DNA from: Komagataeibacter melomenusus | GTDB taxonomy: Bacteria > Pseudomonadota > Alphaproteobacteria > Acetobacterales > Acetobacteraceae | Assembly: GCF_013155395.1 (NCBI RefSeq) | Contig: NZ_JABJWC010000001.1 | Coordinates: 124,001 to 188,000, forward strand | Length of the DNA stretch: 64,000 nt | Reading direction: 5' to 3' | Shown here: positions 53,791 through 62,302 of the stretch, piece after piece | Layout of the letters: each line of letters begins with the position of its first letter | Position numbering within the stretch: the stretch's first letter is position 1 | The notes under the pieces: model-generated | The model's database searches: none | Told to the model about the DNA's origin: nothing | The model's input: the letters and a program-made list of their open reading frames with translations, nothing else | Made by a program: the position numbers and the translations under genes

Positions 53791-54636
53791 TTACAAGGAT
53801 CTTATCGTATCGATGATGGCAAGGATGGCATTGCGGTCCAGTTCAAATTCCGGTTCGGCGTCCATCGTCACCAGTTCCATCAGCGCATCTGACAGGGCTT
53901 TGAATCGAGGGCGGTCATGACTGTTGAAAATCTTCAGCGCTCGGGTCGCGATGGCCTGTACATAGGACCTGCCTGCCAGAAGCGCCTCAAGCTGATCGGC
54001 TATTTCCCGGGGTGTCAAGGCTCTGTCCATCAGGGCCAGTAGATCCACCGCATGGGCGGTCTCGACCCCCTCACTGACCAGCCCTGCCTGCATCGCAGCG
54101 ACAGACTGCGCCACGCTACGGCAGGCATCGGTCAGGACCACGGTGGCAAAACCGGCCCGGACGGCATCGCGCGCGGTTGCCGCCACGCAGTAATCCAGCG
54201 CTACCCCCACCACGAATACCCGGTTGATCCCCCTGCCCCGTAGCAGGCCATCCAGCCCGGTGCGGCTGGTGCGCGCGTTATCCTCGAAAGCGGAATAGCT
54301 GTCGGTATCAGGGCGCATGCCCTTGCGCAGCACCACGCCGATATGGGCCTGCGCCAGATCGGGCACGAGGGCCGCCCCTTTAGTACCCGCCACGCAATGC
54401 TCCGGCCACGGGCCGCCCTGCATGTCAAAGGATACATGATCTGACGGGTGCCAGTCCTGCGTTGCGGCAATCAGGCCAAAGGGCAGTTCGCTCAGTCGGT
54501 TGATGAGCGGCACAACGCCATCCGCCCCCGCCACGCCCAGTTCGCCGCCGGGCATGAAGTCGACCTGCATGTCGATAATCAGCAGCGCATCGGCGGGCGT
54601 GATGAAAGGGGTCTCTGAATGCCCGTTCGCCGTCAT
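53791..54636 (-). CDS. pncA: Nicotinamidase with C-terminal extension
   Basis: A 281-residue cysteine hydrolase of the isochorismatase fold that deamidates nicotinamide for NAD salvage. The triad is Asp22 (LLIIDMQVDF), Lys105 (VVLRKGMRPD) and Cys150 (VALDYCVAATARDA); metal ligands are Asp61 and His63 (TQDWHPSDH) and His80 (WPEHCVAGT). The core ends near residue 205, where other nicotinamidases stop. About 76 further residues (from LTPREIADQLEALLAG) form a predicted helical tail of unknown role. The codon composition of the tail looks a little less GC-rich than the core. AGGGGG lies before the ATG. Confidence 0.93.
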   Translation of the reverse strand: MTANGHSETPFITPADALLIIDMQVDFMPGGELGVAGADGVVPLINRLSELPFGLIAATQDWHPSDHVSFDMQGGPWPEHCVAGTKGAALVPDLAQAHIGVVLRKGMRPDTDSYSAFEDNARTSRTGLDGLLRGRGINRVFVVGVALDYCVAATARDAVRAGFATVVLTDACRSVAQSVAAMQAGLVSEGVETAHAVDLLALMDRALTPREIADQLEALLAGRSYVQAIATRALKIFNSHDRPRFKALSDALMELVTMDAEPEFELDRNAILAIIDTIRSL

Positions 54637-54663
54637 GCTGCCCCCTGCCGCGAGATGGTCTTA

Positions 54664-54759
54664 AGATAAAAAAATAGAAGTCTTTGGGGGCAGCCTTTTT
54701 CAAAAAGGCTGCATGCTTCGAAGCTTTTTAGAAAAAAGCTTCACCAAAAACTTTTATCT
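54664..54759 (+). repeat. Hairpin repeat element, copy 2 (complete)
   Basis: Two perfect hairpins sit side by side: GCAGCCTTTTT (54690-54700) with its complement (54702-54712), and GAAGCTTTTT (54720-54729) with its complement (54733-54742). They are enclosed by outer segments AGATAAAA...AAGTCTTTGG (54664-54687) and ACCAAAAACTTTTATCT (54743-54759) that are largely complementary, so the whole can fold into a three-way junction. The second hairpin and right arm match the copy at 1872-1908. It lies between der and pncA. Confidence 0.7.
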
Positions 54760-54765
54760 GTTTCC

Positions 54766-56193
54766 CTAGCCCTTGGCGTACGGATTGCTCGAGGCCCGCA
54801 GCAGCAGCCTGATGGGCGTGCCCGGCAGGTCGAAGGTCTCGCGCATGCCGTTGACCAGATAGCGCTGGTAGTCCTCTGGCAACTGGTCGGTACGGGTGCC
54901 GAACAGGATGAAGGTGGGCGGGCGCGCCTTGGCCTGCGTGATATAGCGCAGCTTGAGCCTGCGGCCATCAACGAGCGGCGGCGGATGGCGCTCGACCATC
55001 ATCTCGAACCAGCGGTTGAGCGCGCCGGTGGGCACGCGGCGGTTCCATACCTCATAGGCGCGGCGCACGGTGGGCAGCAGGCGGTTGATGCCTGCCCCGG
55101 TCATGGCCGAGAACGACACGACGGGAATGCCGCGCATCTGCGCAAGCGAGGTCTCGATCCGGTCCTTGATGGCCTGGCGGGTCGCGGCCCGGTCCTCTAC
55201 CGCATCCCACTTGTTGAGCGCGAGCACGCAGCACCGGCCCTCACGCTCGATCAGCCGGGCGATCTGCAGATCCTGCTCATGCACGCCCAGCGTGGCATCG
55301 AGCACCAGGATCACGACCTCCGCCATCTTCAGCGCCTCGATGGAGGCGGAGACCGACATCTTCTCCAGCGTCTCGTCAATCCGGGCCTTGCGGCGCAGGC
55401 CCGCCGTATCGACAAGCTGGATCGGGCCTTCGTCGTCATGCAGCATGACGGCAATGGAATCGCGCGTCAGCCCCGGCTCGGGGCCGGTGATCATCCGTTC
55501 CTCGCCCAGCAGGCGGTTGAGCAGCGTGGACTTGCCCGCATTGGGACGGCCGACGATGGCAAGACGCAACGGGCCGGGGGGACGGGCATCTTCTTCCTCG
55601 CCCTCGGCCAGCGCGTCTTCGCGCCGGGAACGGCGGGTGACTTTTTTCACCGGCGGCAGGTCAGTGGGCGGCAGGCGGTCCACGATCTCGCTCATGAGGT
55701 CGGCCACGCCCTCCCCATGCTCGGCCGACATGGCCAGCGGCGTGCCCAGCCCCAGCGAGAACGCCTCCATGGCGGCAGCGGCACCCTGCCGCCCCTCCGC
55801 CTTGTTGGCGACCAGCAGCACCGGGCGGCCCTGGCGGCGCAGCCAGTTGGCAAAATGCTCATCGGCGGGGGTGATGCCGCTGCGCGCATCAATGCAGAAC
55901 AGCACGAGATCGGCCTCGGCCACGGCGGATTCGGATGAAGCCCGCATGCGGCCGTACAGCGTATCGGGTGCCGCCTCCTCCAGCCCGGCCGTGTCGATGA
56001 TGCGGATGGCCCGGCCCCGCACGGTGGCCTGGCCTTCCTTGCGGTCACGGGTCACGCCGGGGGTGTCGGCCACAAGCGCCTGCCTGCGGCCAACCAGCCG
56101 GTTGAAAATGGTCGACTTGCCGACATTCGGCCTGCCCGCGATCACGACAACCGGCAGCGCATCCACTGGCGCGGATGGAAAAGATGAACTCAC
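54766..56193 (-). CDS. der: Ribosome-associated GTPase Der (EngA)
   Basis: A 475-residue protein with two tandem G domains and a C-terminal KH-like domain, needed for 50S maturation. G1 motifs are AGRPNVGKSTIFNRL (first domain) and GRPNAGKSTLLNRL (second). NKxD-type motifs are VANKAEG and LNKWDAVED. DTPGVTRD and DTAGLRRKARI are the switch regions. GTG at 56193 is the start. It is the last gene of the yfgM-bamB-der group. Confidence 0.98.
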   Translation of the reverse strand: MSSSFPSAPVDALPVVVIAGRPNVGKSTIFNRLVGRRQALVADTPGVTRDRKEGQATVRGRAIRIIDTAGLEEAAPDTLYGRMRASSESAVAEADLVLFCIDARSGITPADEHFANWLRRQGRPVLLVANKAEGRQGAAAAMEAFSLGLGTPLAMSAEHGEGVADLMSEIVDRLPPTDLPPVKKVTRRSRREDALAEGEEEDARPPGPLRLAIVGRPNAGKSTLLNRLLGEERMITGPEPGLTRDSIAVMLHDDEGPIQLVDTAGLRRKARIDETLEKMSVSASIEALKMAEVVILVLDATLGVHEQDLQIARLIEREGRCCVLALNKWDAVEDRAATRQAIKDRIETSLAQMRGIPVVSFSAMTGAGINRLLPTVRRAYEVWNRRVPTGALNRWFEMMVERHPPPLVDGRRLKLRYITQAKARPPTFILFGTRTDQLPEDYQRYLVNGMRETFDLPGTPIRLLLRASSNPYAKG

Positions 56194-56209
56194 TGCGGCA
56201 ACTTTCTTT

Positions 56210-57574
56210 TTAACTATAGGCCAGAAGATAGCCGTTATTATCCATGAGCAACAGCGTATTATCGACCACGATCGGCGCGGTCGTCACTTCAGCCGGCAGT
56301 TCATGCAGGGAGTCGATATGCCCCAGCGCCGGATCGATGATGACAACGCCGTTCTGCTTGAAGTTCGATATGAACACCAGCTTGCCGCCCGCCAGAATCG
56401 GGCCGTTCCACACGATGCCGCGCTTCTGCTTGTCGGAATTCTCATACTGCCGCAACTGCGTGATCCAGCGCACATGGCCTGAAAGCCGGTCAAGGCAGGC
56501 CACCTGCTGGTCCATCGAGATGAGGAAGATCCAGTCCCCGATCACCAGCGGCGTGTTCTGCCCCGAAATCCCGCGCTCCCACAGCCTGCGGCCCGAGCGC
56601 ATGTCGATGGCGACAAGCACGGCGCCGGTGCTGATGGCATAGGCCGTGCCATCGGCAATGACCGGCATGCCATGCACGCACGAGAAATCGATCAGCGCCT
56701 GCTGGCCGTTGGTGCTGCCCAGCGTGTCGGCCCACACCACCTCGCCGCCCTCGGCACGCAGGGCCACGAGGTCACCCGAGCCAAAGCCCGCCAGCACCAC
56801 GCCATCGGCCACGGCGGGCGCGGGCTGGCCGTAGATGACGGTATCGGCGGCGGTTGCGGCGTATGTCCACAGCACGTTGCCATTTTCGGCATCGAGACAG
56901 TACAGGTGCTCGTCAATCGTGCCCAGGAACAGTCGCCCATCGGCGATGGTGGGCGCGGAGCGGCCCGGCGCCTGGATGTTGACGCGCCATTTCAGCTTGC
57001 CGTTGGCGGCATCGAGCGCCAGCGCCTGCCCGATGCCATCGACGATGTACAGCGTGCCCTTGTCCACGCTGATGCCGCCGCCAAGGTTGTTCGACATCAT
57101 CTTGCGCGGCTTGGGGTTGTATTCCCACAGTTTGTGCATGCCGGGCCAGCGATAGGCACGGACCACGCCCTGTGCATCCACCACGAACAGGCGGCCATCC
57201 TGCACCACGGGTGTCGCCTGGATGATGCCACGCCCGCTATCGCCCAGTGCCACGTAGGAAAGCCATTCCGGCTCGGAATTGCCTGCACCGATATCATGCG
57301 TCCATTCATGGCGCATCTGGCGGCCCCAGGCGATATCGCGGCCCCCATGATCGGACGTGATCCCCGATTGCGGCCATGCGCTCAGCGCCGTGGGGGCGGG
57401 CACGGTCACGGCCTGCGTTTCCTCGGGGTCCACCGTCAGGCCAGCGGCGGTGTGCAGCACGTCCGAACGGTGACCGATCAGCAGCGGGGCTTTTTTCTGT
57501 TGGGCGGAACACGCGGCCAGCAGCGCCGCTCCCGTGCCCAGCAACACATGGCGGCGGCTCAGGGCTGATTTCAT
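56210..57574 (-). CDS. bamB: BamB-like outer membrane assembly lipoprotein
   Basis: A 454-residue PQQ-like beta-propeller. The N-terminus reads SRRHVLLGTGAALLAAC, combining a twin-arginine pair with a lipobox (LAAC), so it may be a Tat-exported lipoprotein. Blades contain RLFVVDAQGVVRAYRWPG, ALDAANGKLKWRVNI, HLYCLDAENGNVLWTY, VALRAEGGEVVWADTLG and ACLDRLSGHVRWITQL. BamB scaffolds BamA in outer membrane protein insertion. It is 16 bp upstream of der, with a YfgM-like gene 40 bp upstream, the standard alphaproteobacterial order. Confidence 0.93.
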   Translation of the reverse strand: MKSALSRRHVLLGTGAALLAACSAQQKKAPLLIGHRSDVLHTAAGLTVDPEETQAVTVPAPTALSAWPQSGITSDHGGRDIAWGRQMRHEWTHDIGAGNSEPEWLSYVALGDSGRGIIQATPVVQDGRLFVVDAQGVVRAYRWPGMHKLWEYNPKPRKMMSNNLGGGISVDKGTLYIVDGIGQALALDAANGKLKWRVNIQAPGRSAPTIADGRLFLGTIDEHLYCLDAENGNVLWTYAATAADTVIYGQPAPAVADGVVLAGFGSGDLVALRAEGGEVVWADTLGSTNGQQALIDFSCVHGMPVIADGTAYAISTGAVLVAIDMRSGRRLWERGISGQNTPLVIGDWIFLISMDQQVACLDRLSGHVRWITQLRQYENSDKQKRGIVWNGPILAGGKLVFISNFKQNGVVIIDPALGHIDSLHELPAEVTTAPIVVDNTLLLMDNNGYLLAYS

Positions 57575-57614
57575 GGTCTTCCTGTCGGTGGGCGTGGAGG
57601 ATGCGGGGTCAGGA

Positions 57615-58310
57615 CTAGCCACCAGCGTCGCCCCCCAGCGTCTGGAGCATGGCTTCGGCGCGGCTGCGCACGCCATCGGCTATGGTCATGTCCATGGCCA
57701 GACGCTCGAATTTGGCGCGTGCATCGGCAGGCTTGCCCGCCCGCAGGTCAAGCAGGGCCTCGGCCTCTATGGCCTGGCCACGCCAGGGCTGGCCCGCGCC
57801 ATCAAGCAGCGCCAGGCGTGAACGCAGGGTGGCGGGGTCACCGCCGTCAATCTGGTGCTGCACCCACAACAGGCTGGCCAGCGCAGCAATGGTGGGATCG
57901 ACCGCGTGTTCCTGGCTCACGCCTTCCCACAAAGCCAGGGCGGCAGGCAGCCTGCCATCCGTGGCCAGCAGGGCCGCGCGCTCCATGCGCTCGAGCACGC
58001 GCAGCGGCGGGCGGGCCTGCGCATCAAGCGCTTCAAGCTCCTGCAGGCCCTTTTTCTGCCGGGTGGTCAGGCTGGTATCGGCGCCCATGGCATCAGGCGC
58101 GCGGGCGGCATCCTGCATGGCGGTGAAATAGGCGGCCGAGACAGCGGCATCCGCCTTGTGGGCGCGCGAGACGGAATACTGCCACCCGCCTGCGCCAATG
58201 CACACCGCCGCCACCACGACGCCAGCGACGACAAGGTAGCGCCGCGCCAGTGCCCGGATGCGTTCGGCCCGGATTTCCTCATCGACTTCCATGAAGATGT
58301 CGTCAGCCAC
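57615..58310 (-). CDS. YfgM-like TPR-type membrane protein
   Basis: A 231-residue protein with a short cytoplasmic N-terminus (VADDIFMEVDEEIRAERI), one membrane helix (about residues 27-45, VVAGVVVAAVCIGAGGW) and a periplasmic region with TPR-like helical repeats (AALLATDGRLPAALALWEGV, AIEAEALLDLRAGKPADARAKF). YfgM in E. coli works with the Sec translocon and periplasmic chaperones. GTG at 58310 fits the conserved start of the family. It is followed by bamB and der. Confidence 0.85.
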   Translation of the reverse strand: MADDIFMEVDEEIRAERIRALARRYLVVAGVVVAAVCIGAGGWQYSVSRAHKADAAVSAAYFTAMQDAARAPDAMGADTSLTTRQKKGLQELEALDAQARPPLRVLERMERAALLATDGRLPAALALWEGVSQEHAVDPTIAALASLLWVQHQIDGGDPATLRSRLALLDGAGQPWRGQAIEAEALLDLRAGKPADARAKFERLAMDMTIADGVRSRAEAMLQTLGGDAGG

Positions 58311-58511
58311 GTTCGTGTCGTTCCCTGCTCGCTTGCGTGGCGCATCGCACCTTACGCGTCGTGATCTCTGGGCCAGCATATCCGGCCTGGCACGGCACGG
58401 CAAACCACCCGGCCCGTGCCACGGCCCATTTCCGCCTGTTCGATCACATAGACCGGCCTGTTTTGCACCGCCAGCGATAAGCGGGCGAAAAATACAAAAA
58501 AGCCGGTTTTT

Positions 58512-59429
58512 TCACCGTTTCGCGTGGTGCCAGTCGCGCAGGAGCCGCTGCGCGGTCAGGACCACCTGCTGAACACCCAGCCCCTCCATGGGCGCATTGC
58601 CCACCGGGCCGGGCGCCATCGCCACCCGCCCCCACGGGCCGGCGGGCGCGTATTCCATGGCCTTGCTGCGGCCAAACAGGCCGAGCGTGGGAATCCGGCT
58701 GGCCGCAGCCAGATGCATCAGCCCCGAATCATTGCCAATGAACAGGGTGCACCGCGCCAGCAGGGCCGCGACCTGCGTGACCGACAGGCCGCCCCCCGTA
58801 TCCAGCGCATCGGGCAGGCGTTCGATCACCGGCAGGGCACGGGCGCGCTCGGCAGCACCGGGGCCGTACAGGATGACCGGCCGCAGATGCGGATCATCGG
58901 CCTGCAGGGCGTTGCATACCGCCACGAACCGCTCCGGCGGCCAGATCTTGCCATCCCAGTTGGCGGTGGGGCCAAGGGCGAGCCAGCGCGTGCCGTCATC
59001 GGGCAGCATGCGCGCGGCCTCGTCACGCTCGGCGGCACTGGTCCATGTTACCGGCAGCGGCGCGGGATCAAGGTCGAGCAGGTTGCCGATATGCGTGATC
59101 CGCGGCCCCCTGCGGCGGCCACCCTGCATGACATGGCGCTCGCCCACGCGCAGGAAATAGCTCACCACCGAACTGCGCAGGTCCACGCACAGATCCCACT
59201 TGCGCCCCCGGCACTGCCGCCACAGGTCGACCCAGTGCATGTTGCGCGGGCGCTTGACCATCTCGATCGTGCGCACGCGGCGCGGCATGTGCGCGAACAG
59301 ACCGGCCGCCACCGGCCCGCACGCGATGGTGAAGTCGGCCTCGGGGTAGCGCCTGAGCAGCGTATCGAGCAGCCCGGTGGAGAGGATGGCATCACCCAGC
59401 CGGGTGGATGTAATGAACAGGATGTGCAT
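58512..59429 (-). CDS. Family 9 glycosyltransferase (heptosyltransferase-like)
   Basis: A 305-residue GT9 enzyme. MHILFITSTRLGDAILSTGLLDTLLRRYP is the typical start, with LALGPTANWDGKIWPPERF mid-protein and the donor-binding NDSGLMHLAAASRIPTLGLFG near the end. It probably adds heptose or another sugar to the lipopolysaccharide core on the cytoplasmic face of the inner membrane. It is divergent from ygfZ, with 84 bp between starts; no strong ribosome site is visible. Confidence 0.9.
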   Translation of the reverse strand: MHILFITSTRLGDAILSTGLLDTLLRRYPEADFTIACGPVAAGLFAHMPRRVRTIEMVKRPRNMHWVDLWRQCRGRKWDLCVDLRSSVVSYFLRVGERHVMQGGRRRGPRITHIGNLLDLDPAPLPVTWTSAAERDEAARMLPDDGTRWLALGPTANWDGKIWPPERFVAVCNALQADDPHLRPVILYGPGAAERARALPVIERLPDALDTGGGLSVTQVAALLARCTLFIGNDSGLMHLAAASRIPTLGLFGRSKAMEYAPAGPWGRVAMAPGPVGNAPMEGLGVQQVVLTAQRLLRDWHHAKR

Positions 59430-59513
59430 TTTTTCGGTGCTAGTCAGGTTTTGCGTGCGTGCCAACCTCTCTTTGCCCTTGCCTGCGGGCGCGGGCGTGG
59501 CCAGATTGCAGCC

Positions 59514-60344
59514 ATGGCCAGAATTGCTCACCTCCCCGCCCGCAGCGTGCTCAGCGTATCAGGGGCTGACCGCGTCTCCTTCCTCCAGGGGCTTGTCTCC
59601 AACGACATGACCACGGTTGCCCCCGGTCGGGCCGTGTGGACCGCGTTTTTATCCGCCCAGGGCAAGTGGCTGGCGGATTTCTTCGTTTTTGCCGACCCCG
59701 AGGGCCAGCGCCTGCTGCTTGACTGCGATGCCAGCCAGACCGACATGCTGCGCCAGCGCCTGTCGCGCTACCGCCTGCGCGCGCAGGTGGAACTGGGCGA
59801 GACCGGCTACGCCGTGCATGCGGCCTGGGGCGAAGGCTGCACCCCGCCCGAAGGCTACCCTGCCGCCCCCGACCCGCGCGTGGCGCAGGCGGGCTGGCGC
59901 TTCCTGCTCGGTCACCCCACGCCTCACCCCACGGCGGATGAAGTGGATTATGACCGCCACCGCCTTGCCCTTGGCCTGCCCGACGGGCCGCGTGACTGCG
60001 AAAACGACAAAACCCTGCTGCTCGAAGCCAATTTCGACCAGCTCAATGGCATTTCATGGACCAAGGGCTGCTACATGGGCCAGGAACTGACCGCGCGCAC
60101 GCGCTACCGGGGGCTGGTGCGCCGCCATCTCGTGCCCGTATCCACCCATGCCGACCTGCCTGCGCCGGGCACGCCCGTCATGGCGGGCGAAAAGACGGTA
60201 GGCGAGATGCGCTCCTCCCGCGATGGCGCGGGGCTGGCCATGATCCGCAGCGAGCATCTGCACGATACGGGTCTTGTGGCGGCAGGCCATGGGGTGCAGG
60301 TGCATCTGCCGCAGTGGTTCAGCCTGCCCGCCAGGGCGCAATAA
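59514..60344 (+). CDS. ygfZ: YgfZ/GcvT-like folate-binding protein
   Basis: A 276-residue folate-binding protein that helps assemble or repair iron-sulfur clusters. The diagnostic motif KGCYMGQE is in GISWTKGCYMGQELTARTRY. The N-terminal SVSGADRVSFLQGLVSNDM and DCDASQTDMLRQRLSRYRLRAQVEL match the GcvT fold. hisI follows 44 bp downstream. Confidence 0.95.
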   Translation: MARIAHLPARSVLSVSGADRVSFLQGLVSNDMTTVAPGRAVWTAFLSAQGKWLADFFVFADPEGQRLLLDCDASQTDMLRQRLSRYRLRAQVELGETGYAVHAAWGEGCTPPEGYPAAPDPRVAQAGWRFLLGHPTPHPTADEVDYDRHRLALGLPDGPRDCENDKTLLLEANFDQLNGISWTKGCYMGQELTARTRYRGLVRRHLVPVSTHADLPAPGTPVMAGEKTVGEMRSSRDGAGLAMIRSEHLHDTGLVAAGHGVQVHLPQWFSLPARAQ

Positions 60345-60388
60345 GGCGCCCGGCGCGCCTGCATTTTCACGTTCCAGGGTCAATATCC

Positions 60389-60805
60389 ATGCCTTACACG
60401 CCGCCTGACTCCACCACGCGCGCCGCCATGATCGCGCGCGTCAAATTCAATGCCGATGGCCTGATTGCCGCCATTGCCCAGCAGCATGACAGCGGCGAGG
60501 TGCTGATGCTGGCCTGGATGAATGCCGCAGCCCTTGACGAGACCCTGCGCACGGGCCGCGTATGCTACTTCTCGCGCAGCCGTAACGGCCTGTGGCGCAA
60601 GGGCGAGACATCGGGACAGGTGCAGACCCTTGTGGATGCGCGGCTTGATTGCGACCGCGATGCGGTGCTGCTGCTTGTCGACCAGAAAGGCGTTGCCTGC
60701 CATACCGGGCGGCGCAGCTGCTTCTATAACGCGCTGCGCCCCGAAGGGATCGTGGAGATCACGCAGCCCGAGATCGCGGCTGAAACACTTTATGGCAAGG
60801 GCTGA
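60389..60805 (+). CDS. hisI: Phosphoribosyl-AMP cyclohydrolase
   Basis: A 138-residue enzyme for the third step of histidine synthesis. VLMLAWMNAAALDETLRTGRVCYFSRSRNGLWRKGETSG and the zinc-binding Cys in DARLDCDRDAVLLLV and GVACHTGRRSCFYN identify it. It is the monofunctional form without the HisE domain. Other his genes are not in the window. A small membrane protein gene begins just downstream. Confidence 0.96.
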   Translation: MPYTPPDSTTRAAMIARVKFNADGLIAAIAQQHDSGEVLMLAWMNAAALDETLRTGRVCYFSRSRNGLWRKGETSGQVQTLVDARLDCDRDAVLLLVDQKGVACHTGRRSCFYNALRPEGIVEITQPEIAAETLYGKG

Positions 60806-60812
60806 ACGGGTC

Positions 60813-61037
60813 ATGCAGGAAAACGACGAAGAAAAGCGCGAACAGATCAGCAAGCTGGTCTGGATCGGCATTACTGTTGCGGGCACGGTCCTCATGGGCT
60901 TTTTCATGCTGCGCAACGAGATGCATGCCCTGATCTCGGAAAACGAACCCGCTTCCCCGCCTGCGGCGACCGCGCCGGCTACGCCGGGCCAGGCGGCACC
61001 AGCGCAACCGCCTGCCCCGCCTCCAGCAGGTCAATAA
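60813..61037 (+). CDS. Small single-pass membrane protein
   Basis: A 74-residue protein with a charged N-terminus (MQENDEEKREQISK), one membrane helix (LVWIGITVAGTVLMGFFML) and a Pro/Ala-rich tail. It starts 7 bp after hisI and overlaps the 3' end of the convergent lpxB gene by 59 bp. No known family is recognised. The membrane segment and acidic start look like those of a real protein, but the antisense overlap and weak ribosome site leave doubt. Confidence 0.45.
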   Translation: MQENDEEKREQISKLVWIGITVAGTVLMGFFMLRNEMHALISENEPASPPAATAPATPGQAAPAQPPAPPPAGQ

Positions 61038-62205
61038 TCTCGCGGGCAGCCGCATGGGCCGGGTTTTCGCCCGGGCCATGCAGGGCCGCGCGGATATGGG
61101 CAAACCCCGTGCGTTGCAGGTCGCGGCTGGCGGGGTCTGCCAGCAGGCGCTCGACGGTGGCGGCCAGCAGTTCGGGCGTGCAGCGCTCCTGCAGCAGTTC
61201 GGGCACCAGCCTGTGGCCCGCCAGCAGGTTGACCATGGCCACGTACGGCACGCGGATCAGCCGCCGGGCAATGGCCGCCGTGAACGGATTGACGCGATAG
61301 GTCACGGCCATGGGCACGTTGGCCATGGCCAGTTCCAGCGTGGACGTGCCTGACTTGGTCAGCGCTGCGGAGGCAGCGGCAAAGGCATCATGCTTGTCGT
61401 GCACATCGGTCACGATCAGGGGCTGCACCGGCCACCGGGCCACACCCGCGCGCACGATATCGGCAATAACGGGCGAGACCGGCACCACGGCCACGATATC
61501 GGGCCTGTTGCGCTGCACGAGGGCCAGCATGCGGCCAAAGACCGGCAGCAGGCGCGGCGCCTCGGAGCGGCGGCTGCCGGGCATGAGCACGAGGATGGGC
61601 GCATCGGGCGCAATTTTGTAACGCGCCCGGAAGGCTGCCGCCGACCCCTCATCCGCCCCTGACTGCACCACCGGGTGGCCCACGAAACGCGCCTCGATGC
61701 CGTGGCGGGCAAAGAATTCCGGCTCGAAGGGCAGCAGGCACAGCATGCGCTCCCACAGGCCGGGGAATTCACGCACCCTGTGCTCGCGCCACGCCCAGAC
61801 CTGGGGGGCCACGTAATGCAGGCGGGGAATGGAGAGCGGCGCGATCCGGCGCAGCAGGCGCAGGGTAAAGCCGGGGCTGTCGATGGTAATGACCAGCGCG
61901 GGCCTGCGCGCGGCAATATCCGCCACGGCCTGATCGAGCCTGCGCGAGAGATGGCGGATGCGCGGCAGCACCTCGAGCAGTCCCATCACCGCAAGGTCGC
62001 GCAGCGGGAAAAGCGATTGCAGCCCCTGTGCGTGCATGCGCTCCCCCCCGATGCCCGCAAAATGCAGGTCGGGCCGCAACTGGCGCAGCGCGATCATCAG
62101 GCGGCTGCCCAGCACGTCGCCACTGGCTTCGCCCGCCATGATCCATATGAGCGGGCCGGAGGGGGAACGGCCAGCGGGCGCAGGGGAGGATGAAGGCTTG
62201 GTCAT
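60979..62205 (-). CDS. lpxB: Lipid-A-disaccharide synthase
   Basis: A 408-residue GT19 enzyme that joins UDP-diacylglucosamine and lipid X. Motifs are WIMAGEASGDVLGSRLM, LHFAGIGGERMHAQGLQSLFPL, HYVAPQVWAWREHRVREF, ILVLMPGSRRSEAPRLLP, AALTKSGTSTLELAMANVPMAVTYRV and VPYVAMVNLLAGHRLVPELLQE. It lies downstream of pstS on the same strand, across a hairpin. Confidence 0.97.
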   Translation of the reverse strand: MTKPSSSPAPAGRSPSGPLIWIMAGEASGDVLGSRLMIALRQLRPDLHFAGIGGERMHAQGLQSLFPLRDLAVMGLLEVLPRIRHLSRRLDQAVADIAARRPALVITIDSPGFTLRLLRRIAPLSIPRLHYVAPQVWAWREHRVREFPGLWERMLCLLPFEPEFFARHGIEARFVGHPVVQSGADEGSAAAFRARYKIAPDAPILVLMPGSRRSEAPRLLPVFGRMLALVQRNRPDIVAVVPVSPVIADIVRAGVARWPVQPLIVTDVHDKHDAFAAASAALTKSGTSTLELAMANVPMAVTYRVNPFTAAIARRLIRVPYVAMVNLLAGHRLVPELLQERCTPELLAATVERLLADPASRDLQRTGFAHIRAALHGPGENPAHAAAREIIDLLEAGQAVALVPPGPA

Positions 62206-62244
62206 GCCAGACCGGCTTATCGTGTCGGGACAAAAGGCGCAAAT

Positions 62245-62272
62245 GGCAGGGGCAAAAATATCTGCCCCTGCC
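62245..62272 (-). terminator. Hairpin between pstS and lpxB
   Basis: GGCAGGGGCA (62245-62254) and TGCCCCTGCC (62263-62272) form a perfect 10-base stem with an 8-base AT-rich loop, 30 bp after the pstS stop. No U tract follows in the pstS direction. Confidence 0.6.
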
Positions 62273-62302
62273 CCATGCTGGCCCTGACCATTTTGGGGCC
62301 GT

